From assembly GCA_036495025.1 (NCBI GenBank), contig DASXNO010000287.1, positions 1-18,359 on the forward strand: DNA of 18,359 nucleotides, written 5' to 3'. The stretch's first letter is position 1, and every line of letters starts with the position of its first letter. Below the pieces are notes generated by a model that was not told where the DNA came from, did no database searches, and saw only the letters and a program-made list of their open reading frames with translations. Positions 13,866 to 18,359 of the stretch are shown piece by piece. This DNA comes from JAOPZY01 sp036495025 (GTDB lineage: Bacteria > Actinomycetota > CADDZG01 > JAHWKV01 > JAOPZY01). The translations under genes were made by a program, and so were the position numbers.

Positions 13866-14639
13866 ATGCCCACAGAGGGGCTGCTGGCCCAGACCTTTCT
13901 CGAGCTGGCCGACACCCTCGTGGCCGACTTCGACGTCGTGGATTTCCTTGACACCCTGGCCAACCGCTGCGCCGAGTTGTTCCGGCCCGCAGAGGCGGGC
14001 GTCATGCTCGCCGATCAGCGGGGGGGTCTGCGAGTCGTCGCCTCCTCGAGCGAGCGTGCCCACCTCCTCGAGCTCTTCGAGCTGATGAACGAGGAGGGTC
14101 CCTGCCTGGACTGCTTCCGCACCGGCACGCGGGTCCTCGCCGCCGATCTCGGCGACGGGGAGGGCCGCTGGCCCCTCTTCACCGGCGAGGCGGTGGCCGC
14201 CGGATTCCGGTCCGCCCACAGCCTTCCGCTGCGTTTCCGGTCACAGGTGATCGGCGCCCTCAACCTGTTCCGTCTGCAGCCCGGCCTCCTCGACGAGCCT
14301 GCGCTGGCGGGGGCTCAGGCGATGGCCGACATTGCCGCGATCAGCATTCTCCAGGAGCGCACCCTACGGGACGCGAGAGTCCTTGCCGAGCAGCTCCAGC
14401 GTGCGCTCAACAGCAGGGTCGTCATCGAACAGGCGAAAGGCGTCCTTGCGGAGCGAGCAAAAATCAACCTCGACGAGGCCTTCGACCTGTTGCGAACCCA
14501 CGCCCGCAGCCACAGCCTCCGGCTCCACGACGTGGCAACCGCAGTCATCTCGAGCCTGCTCACGGTGGAGGAGCTGGCGCCGCGCCCACCCGGGGCGCCG
14601 GATGAGGGGACCATTCCTCCGTCGCCCGACGAAGGCTGA
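13866..14639 (+). CDS. GAF-ANTAR regulator 1
   Basis: A 257-residue soluble regulator. A GAF sensory domain (about 22-165; DFDVVDFL, ERAHLLELFELMNEEGPCLDCF with Cys80 and Cys83) is joined by a helical linker to an ANTAR RNA-binding domain (about 173-232; LQRALNSRVVIEQAKGVLAE). ANTAR domains bind paired RNA hairpins and cause antitermination; GAF domains bind small ligands or respond to redox. There is no receiver or kinase domain, so signal input is direct. The start ATG 13866 is preceded by AGAGGAG at a short 4-nt spacing, within the PRC operon. It aligns without gaps over about 230 residues with the protein at 15661-16419. The C-terminal 25 residues are Pro-rich. Confidence 0.9.
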   Translation: MPTEGLLAQTFLELADTLVADFDVVDFLDTLANRCAELFRPAEAGVMLADQRGGLRVVASSSERAHLLELFELMNEEGPCLDCFRTGTRVLAADLGDGEGRWPLFTGEAVAAGFRSAHSLPLRFRSQVIGALNLFRLQPGLLDEPALAGAQAMADIAAISILQERTLRDARVLAEQLQRALNSRVVIEQAKGVLAERAKINLDEAFDLLRTHARSHSLRLHDVATAVISSLLTVEELAPRPPGAPDEGTIPPSPDEG

Positions 14640-14818
14640 GCGGAGCGCCCAGCGCAGGGCAGGGTCGGATGGTGAGGGCACCGGGTAGGGTGGGTCTGCG
14701 AATGCTCGCGCCAGGCCAGAAGGTTCCTGCGAGCCGAAGAATGGTTGATACCTGAGCGACGCAAGCAGCACAGCTCTCTGGGTTCGCCGCGCAGGCAGCC
14801 GCCGGCGCTCACCAACGT

Positions 14819-14871
14819 GGGGTGCTCCGCTGCGGCGCGGTAGCCCCAAGGCGCTCCCCGAGGCGCCGGGG
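14819..14871 (+). promoter_or_regulatory. Two competing hairpins before the second GAF-ANTAR gene
   Basis: CCCC (14844-14847) can close a stem with GGGG at 14819-14822, enclosing CCGC/GCGG around a 6-nt loop TGCGGC (14831-14836). Alternatively it can pair with GGGG at 14868-14871, stacked on GGCGC (14850-14854) / GCGCC (14863-14867). The second stem ends 11 nt before the GTG start. Hexanucleotide-loop stems upstream of target genes are the known ANTAR recognition shape; the conserved first-position A of that motif is absent here. Confidence 0.35.
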
Positions 14872-14882
14872 TAGACAAGACC

Positions 14883-15581
14883 GTGGAGAGCTACCGCGTG
14901 TCGAGGATCGCCGAGGCAATCGGCGCCAGAGTCGGACCGGACCCGGCCGGCTACCCGCAGCGTGTGTGCGCCGCCGCCGCCGACCTGCTGGGAATGAGCG
15001 GAGCCGGGCTGGCGCTCATGACCAAATCGGTCCTGGGTGCCGCGTGGGCCTCGGACGCGGCGTCCCGGACGGTGGAGGACCTCCAGTTCGCCCTGGGGGA
15101 GGGACCGGCGCTGGAGGCGTTCCATGGGGCCGCCCCGGCCCTGGAGCCGTCGCTTGCGGAATCCCTCCGATGGCCCTTCTTCGGCCCGCAAGCCCAGGCG
15201 CTCGGCGTCGAAGCGGCATTCTCCTTTCCTCTCCAGCTCGGTGTCATCTGCCTCGGAACGATCAGCCTCTTCCGGGACTGCCGGGGCTTCCTGTCCCGCG
15301 ACGAGCTGGCCGACGCGCTGGTCCTGGCCGATGTGGTCACCGGGGACCTCATCGACCTTCAGGCCCAGGGGATGCTGCAGTGGGCTCCGTCGGATCACAT
15401 GGGCCAGCGGGCTCGGGTGCACCAGGCCACCGGGATGATCTCGGTGCAGATCGGCGCCGATATGACCGCGGCCCTCGCGCGCATCCGCGCCTATGCGTTC
15501 GTCAATGAGATCAGCATCTTCGAGGTCGCTGACATGGTGCTGGACCGCACTCTCCGGTTGACTCCCCACGCCTTGGAGTAG
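14883..15581 (+). CDS. GAF-ANTAR regulator 2 (divergent)
   Basis: A 232-residue regulator with a GAF-like domain (about 20-160; GEGPALEAF in place of the paralogues' GPCLDCF) and a C-terminal ANTAR domain (about 165-225; RARVHQATGMISVQIGADMTAALARIRAYAF). It lacks the paired Cys motif of its neighbours and its ANTAR sequence is clearly divergent, so it may sense something else. The start is GTG 14883; no clear Shine-Dalgarno sequence is seen, and the hairpins at 14819-14871 end 11 nt upstream. The stop TAG overlaps the first bases of a hairpin at 15580-15595. Confidence 0.85.
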   Translation: MESYRVSRIAEAIGARVGPDPAGYPQRVCAAAADLLGMSGAGLALMTKSVLGAAWASDAASRTVEDLQFALGEGPALEAFHGAAPALEPSLAESLRWPFFGPQAQALGVEAAFSFPLQLGVICLGTISLFRDCRGFLSRDELADALVLADVVTGDLIDLQAQGMLQWAPSDHMGQRARVHQATGMISVQIGADMTAALARIRAYAFVNEISIFEVADMVLDRTLRLTPHALE

Positions 15582-15595
15582 TCTTTCTCAAGACT
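15580..15595 (+). terminator. Hairpin at the end of GAF-ANTAR gene 2
   Basis: AGTCTT (15580-15585) and AAGACT (15590-15595) form a perfect 6-bp stem with a TCTC tetraloop, overlapping the TAG stop. Only a short CTTAT follows, so it is a weak terminator or an attenuator before GAF-ANTAR gene 3. Confidence 0.35.
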
Positions 15596-15660
15596 CTTAT
15601 CGCCGACAGATCGGTCTCGGCATCGTCTTTGGACCCCCCGTTGCAACAGAAAGGACCCAG

Positions 15661-16419
15661 ATGGCGCAACAGTACGGGCTGGCCCAGACCTTGGTGGAGT
15701 TGGCGGACACATTGGTGGCGGATTTCGATGTCGTCGATTTCCTGCACACCCTCGTCCTGCGGTGCACGGGGCTCTTCGACGCCGCCGAGGCCGGGCTGAT
15801 GCTTGCCGATCAGCGGGGCGGCCTACGCGTGGTGGCCTCCTCGAGCGAGCGGGCGCGCCTCGTCGAGCTCTTCGAGGTCCAAAACGAGCAGGGCCCGTGC
15901 CTGGACTGCTTCCGAGGCGGCAGCCGGGTCGTCTGCGAGGACCTCGAAGCTGCAAGGAGCCGCTGGCCGCTGTTCGCACCCGAGGCGGTGACCGCTGGCT
16001 TCCACTCCGTCCACGCGCTGGCCATGCGCTGCCAGAGCGAGGTGATCGGGGCGCTCAATATCTTCCGCACCAGCGTGGGCGTGCTCGACGAGACGGACCT
16101 GCTCGCGGCGCAGGCCATGGCCGATGTGGCGACCATCGGCGTCCTCCAGCAGCGAGCCCTGCAGGAAGCGAGGATCCTCGCCGAGCAGTTGCAGTCGGCG
16201 CTCAACAGCCGGGTGGTCATCGAGCAGGCGAAGGGTGTCCTGGCCGAGCGGGCTCAGGTGAACCTGGACGAGGCCTTCGGGATGCTCCGCGGCTATGCTC
16301 GGAACCACAACTCCCGCCTGCGCGAGGTTGCGGAGGCCGTCATCACCGGCACCGTCGTCATCGAGCGACCACGACGTCCACGCCGTGGTCCGCCACCGGT
16401 GAGCGCCAGGAAGCCCTGA
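15661..16419 (+). CDS. GAF-ANTAR regulator 3
   Basis: A 252-residue close paralogue of the protein at 13866-14639: DFDVVDFL, GLMLADQRGGLRVVASSSER, GPCLDCF (Cys80, Cys83) and LNSRVVIEQAKGVLAERA align at identical positions. GAF domain about 22-165, ANTAR domain about 173-232, then a basic Pro-rich tail (IERPRRPRRGPPP). Extra cysteines at 92 and 124 are absent from the paralogue. The start ATG 15661 has AAAGGA 6 nt upstream. A 79-nt gap with a small hairpin separates it from the preceding gene. It probably senses a ligand or redox change and binds RNA hairpins; targets are not known. Gene duplication is the likely origin. Confidence 0.9.
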   Translation: MAQQYGLAQTLVELADTLVADFDVVDFLHTLVLRCTGLFDAAEAGLMLADQRGGLRVVASSSERARLVELFEVQNEQGPCLDCFRGGSRVVCEDLEAARSRWPLFAPEAVTAGFHSVHALAMRCQSEVIGALNIFRTSVGVLDETDLLAAQAMADVATIGVLQQRALQEARILAEQLQSALNSRVVIEQAKGVLAERAQVNLDEAFGMLRGYARNHNSRLREVAEAVITGTVVIERPRRPRRGPPPVSARKP

Positions 16420-16446
16420 CGCTGGGCCGGGCAGCGGCGCCTTCGC

Positions 16447-16635
16447 TCAGGGCGGGAGCTCGGGCGGCCCCCCGAGGCGTTCGAGCAGGGCTCGCAGCCG
16501 GTCCCGCCGGTTCTTGAGGTCCCGGCGGTAGGTGGGGTTGTCGGTGTCCGCGATCTCGGGGCTGAGATCCTGGACGACCGAGTGGAGCACTTCTCTGAGG
16601 ATTTGCAGGTCGCCGTCGTCAAGTTCGAGTCGCAT
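16447..16635 (-). CDS. Small acidic helical protein (conserved-type, 62 residues)
   Basis: A 62-residue protein starting MRLELDDGDLQILREVLHSV, with IADTDNPTYRRDLKNRRDRL in the middle and a Pro-rich end. I recall similar short proteins with an ExADTDxPxxRR core in bacterial genomes, all without known function. It should be mostly helical with a positively charged second helix. No Shine-Dalgarno sequence precedes ATG 16635; TAACTT ends 5 nt before it, so leaderless expression is possible. It is convergent with GAF-ANTAR gene 3 and divergent from the DUF488 gene. A longer frame up to 16869 exists but is antisense to the DUF488 gene. Confidence 0.68.
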   Translation of the reverse strand: MRLELDDGDLQILREVLHSVVQDLSPEIADTDNPTYRRDLKNRRDRLRALLERLGGPPELPP

Positions 16636-16662
16636 GGTGGAAGTTATTCTTTCACCACAGTT

Positions 16663-16678
16663 CCGCCGAAGTAGGCGG
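16663..16678. promoter_or_regulatory. Small inverted repeat between divergent genes
   Basis: CCGCC (16663-16667) and GGCGG (16674-16678) around GAAGTA. It lies between the divergent 62-residue protein and DUF488 genes and may be an operator; the arms are short and GC-rich. Confidence 0.25.
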
Positions 16679-16714
16679 GATGGCCAACGCAAAGAGGGGG
16701 ATCGGAGCCGCGTC

Positions 16715-17071
16715 GTGCGAGTCCAGGTGCGACGGGTGTACGAGGATGTCGAGCCCGACGGCGAGGCTCGGGTGCTCGTCGACCGCCTGTGGCCGAGGGG
16801 GATCGCGAAGGAGCACCTCCACCTGGACCGCTGGGCGAAGGAGCTGGCACCGAGCACGGAGCTGCGCACCTGGTATGGCCACCGGCCGGAGCGCTTCGAG
16901 GAGTTCCGCCGGCGCTACCTGACGGAGCTGAAGGCGCCGGCGGCGGCCGAAGCGATGCGGGAGCTTCGCCGCCTCGCGGAGGGAGCGGGCGTCACCCTGC
17001 TGACGGCGACGCGCGACGTCGATCGTTCGGGTGCCCAGGTCCTGGCCGACGCACTCCGGGACGGGAGTTGA
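16715..17071 (+). CDS. DUF488 family protein
   Basis: A 118-residue protein matching the DUF488 pattern: VRRVYE, then VLVDRLWPRGI (about 20-30), LDRWAKELAPSTELRTWYGH (about 37-56), FEEFRRRYLTEL and a C-terminal VTLLTATRDVDRSGAQVLAD. The family is small, soluble and without an established activity. The start is GTG 16715, with GGAG 7 nt upstream; the frame is open upstream to 16532 but that part covers the antisense of the 62-residue gene. It stands alone, followed by a 356-nt gap. Confidence 0.85.
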   Translation: MRVQVRRVYEDVEPDGEARVLVDRLWPRGIAKEHLHLDRWAKELAPSTELRTWYGHRPERFEEFRRRYLTELKAPAAAEAMRELRRLAEGAGVTLLTATRDVDRSGAQVLADALRDGS

Positions 17072-17427
17072 CCGGCGCCTTCAGGCTCCAAGGTGCTCAC
17101 GCGTGGAGGATTCTCCTCGGTATTCGATGAAAATCCACCACTACCAACGGCCGGCGAACGGCAGCAGGCAGACCGGCCCACCGGCGACCACGGGGCTGGA
17201 AGCGATGTCGATGACGGACTGGACCAGCTCCCGGTCGTCCGCGTCGGAGCGTGTCTGAGGCGTTCTTCGCTTCGGCGGGGAGCGCTCAAGGGTGGTGGCA
17301 GATACTTCCAGGTAGTGGTGCTGGCAGGGTGAGAACGCCCGGGGAAGTCCGGCCCCTACGCGTCCGGACTCAACCGGAGTTGTCCCGGGCCAGGAAGGCA
17401 ACGCTTGGTGCTCAATGGAGGTGACGA
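17072..17427. other. Gap between convergent genes; one hairpin, no gene seen
   Basis: No convincing coding frame is visible: the longest minus-strand frame (17141-17401) has no start signal, no recognisable motif and mixed codon use. Apart from the hairpin at 17346-17370 I see nothing functional. The base composition is slightly lower in GC than the flanking genes. Confidence 0.5.
17346..17370. terminator. Hairpin between convergent genes
   Basis: AGTCCGG (17346-17352) and CCGGACT (17364-17370) form a perfect 7-bp stem with an 11-nt loop. It lies 58 nt beyond the stop of the minus-strand TPR gene. There is no T-run on either side, so termination is only suggested by position. Confidence 0.35.
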
Positions 17428-18359
17428 CTATCGGGGCAACGTCAGCAGCGTGGAGAGCACCCGGTCGTCGAAAACCCTCACCGCCTGCGTTGTTTCCACC
17501 GGCATGAGCTGGACCCGCACGTTGCGAAGTCCGATCAGACTCTCGGTGTCTCCGAACTGTGTTGCCAACGCGAAGGCATCAGCACCCAGAGCGCAGGCCT
17601 GGTCGACGTCACCCGACTGGCAGTAGGCCTCGGCCAACTTGCCCAACGTATACGCTCGTCTCTTCGTGGGAGCCGGCCCCAGAGCGTCGAGGCCCTCGTG
17701 GAGGGTCGGCACTGCCATGGCAGGAAGATTGAGGCTCAACGCTGCAAGTCCGCGGTAACGGGTGACCTCCTGGCCGTTTATGGGGAACACCCAGGGCCAG
17801 GTCGCCTCACTTGGCCCCTCAGTTTTCTCAAGCGACTTCTCCGCCTCAATGAGTGCACTCGACGTTGCGGGCTCGTCGTGGGCGGTGGCGTAGGCGGTCG
17901 CCTCACGGGCGGCCACCCAGGCGTGAGCCGCTGCTGGCGCGCCGGTGGGGAGGAGACGCTTGGCCCGTGTAACCGCCTTTACGGACTCGGTTCCATTCCC
18001 AGTCCTCGACGCCCAGTAGCTCTTGCATCCGGCCACATAGGCCTGGAGCAAGTTGTCCCCCGACCGCTCGGCGTACGTCCGAGCCTCCTGGTAATGGCGC
18101 TGAGCTGCGCCGAGGTCCCAGATGTCCTCCGCCAGCCAGGCCGCAAGAAGGGCGGTGTAGCTTGCCGCTGCTGCCACCCTCGCCTGGTCCTTCTCCGAGG
18201 TGGCGGATGTGAGGAGCCGGGAGACGAGCCGCAGGTGACCGAGCACCGGCCCCCGGAGGGCCTCGTTGGGAGTGGTTGACCAGAGCCGGCGAAAGCCTCT
18301 CGCTACCGTCATCGCCGCCTCGATCGCATCGTCGTCGACCGGCGCGGTGGAGGCAAAGG
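17428..18359 (-). CDS. TPR-repeat regulator, C-terminal part (N-terminus outside window)
   Basis: About 310 codons are visible and the frame stays open to the window edge, so the start is missing. An ATG at 18312 exists but the residues before it (APVDDDAIEAA) read as coding. The sequence is a series of helical pairs typical of tetratricopeptide repeats: LLAAWLAEDIWDLGAAQRHY, ARTYAERSGDNLLQAYVAG, YRGLAALSLNLPAMAVPTLH, LGKLAEAYCQSGDVDQACAL. This arrangement is common in the C-terminal part of actinobacterial XRE-type regulators, which carry an N-terminal helix-turn-helix; that part is not in view. It would act as a ligand- or peptide-sensing repeat domain. Pure TPR protein is the alternative. 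Confidence 0.75.
   Translation of the reverse strand, partial: FASTAPVDDDAIEAAMTVARGFRRLWSTTPNEALRGPVLGHLRLVSRLLTSATSEKDQARVAAAASYTALLAAWLAEDIWDLGAAQRHYQEARTYAERSGDNLLQAYVAGCKSYWASRTGNGTESVKAVTRAKRLLPTGAPAAAHAWVAAREATAYATAHDEPATSSALIEAEKSLEKTEGPSEATWPWVFPINGQEVTRYRGLAALSLNLPAMAVPTLHEGLDALGPAPTKRRAYTLGKLAEAYCQSGDVDQACALGADAFALATQFGDTESLIGLRNVRVQLMPVETTQAVRVFDDRVLSTLLTLPR

Noticed and set aside
17141..17401. Minus-strand frame of 86 codons in the gap
   Set aside because: No start signal or motif; no support beyond being open.

Overview
The window is high-GC, gene-dense bacterial DNA and is best read as actinobacterial (Actinomycetota). The evidence is the gene content: three GAF-ANTAR proteins, a Zur next to a zinc ABC transporter, an HTH-less TPR regulator fragment of the Streptomyces type, and an AT3-SGNH acyltransferase. 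GTG starts are frequent and several genes look leaderless. I cannot name the genus; an uncultured soil or acidimicrobial lineage is possible but not shown. No rRNA, tRNA, CRISPR array, insertion sequence or phage gene was seen.

Layout. (1) 1-1739 is a zinc-uptake locus. A truncated ABC ATPase and a lipoprotein binding protein are on the minus strand, divergent from zur, with a Zur-box-like operator over the transporter promoter and a perfect 25-bp palindrome next to it. (2) 1851-3922 holds four small genes: a helical protein of unknown function, a tiny double Cys-x-Cys-x-Cys protein, a secreted Pro-rich protein, and a DksA/TraR relative that has lost all four zinc cysteines. (3) 4029-5967 is an acyl-CoA dehydrogenase followed 1 nt later by an AlkB-like dioxygenase. 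(4) 9050-6025 (minus) is an envelope O-acylation operon, an AT3-SGNH acyltransferase plus a separate secreted SGNH paralogue, closed by a clear intrinsic terminator. (5) 9168-9953 (minus) is a two-repeat Ig-like protein without a signal peptide. 10100-11881 (minus) is a PAS-GGDEF-EAL c-di-GMP enzyme whose short leader can fold in two exclusive ways.

(6) 11969-12672 carries no convincing gene but contains a series of strong inverted repeats. It leads into an operon at 12673-14639: a 46-residue membrane peptide, two double PRC-barrel proteins and a GAF-ANTAR protein, joined by ATGA and GTGA overlaps. Two more GAF-ANTAR genes follow (14883-15581 and 15661-16419). The first and third are close, gap-free paralogues; the middle one is divergent. 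Hairpins lie upstream of the second and third. ANTAR domains bind RNA hairpins, so this block could be a self-contained RNA-level sensory module. It is the best candidate in the window for an undescribed system, but its function is inference. (7) 16447-18359 holds a small conserved-type protein, a DUF488 protein and the C-terminal part of a TPR regulator running off the end.

Functionally the window combines metal homeostasis, envelope modification and second-messenger/RNA-based signalling. Most start choices rest on visible Shine-Dalgarno sequences, stop/start overlaps or a -10 box placed for leaderless transcription; these are stated in each entry.
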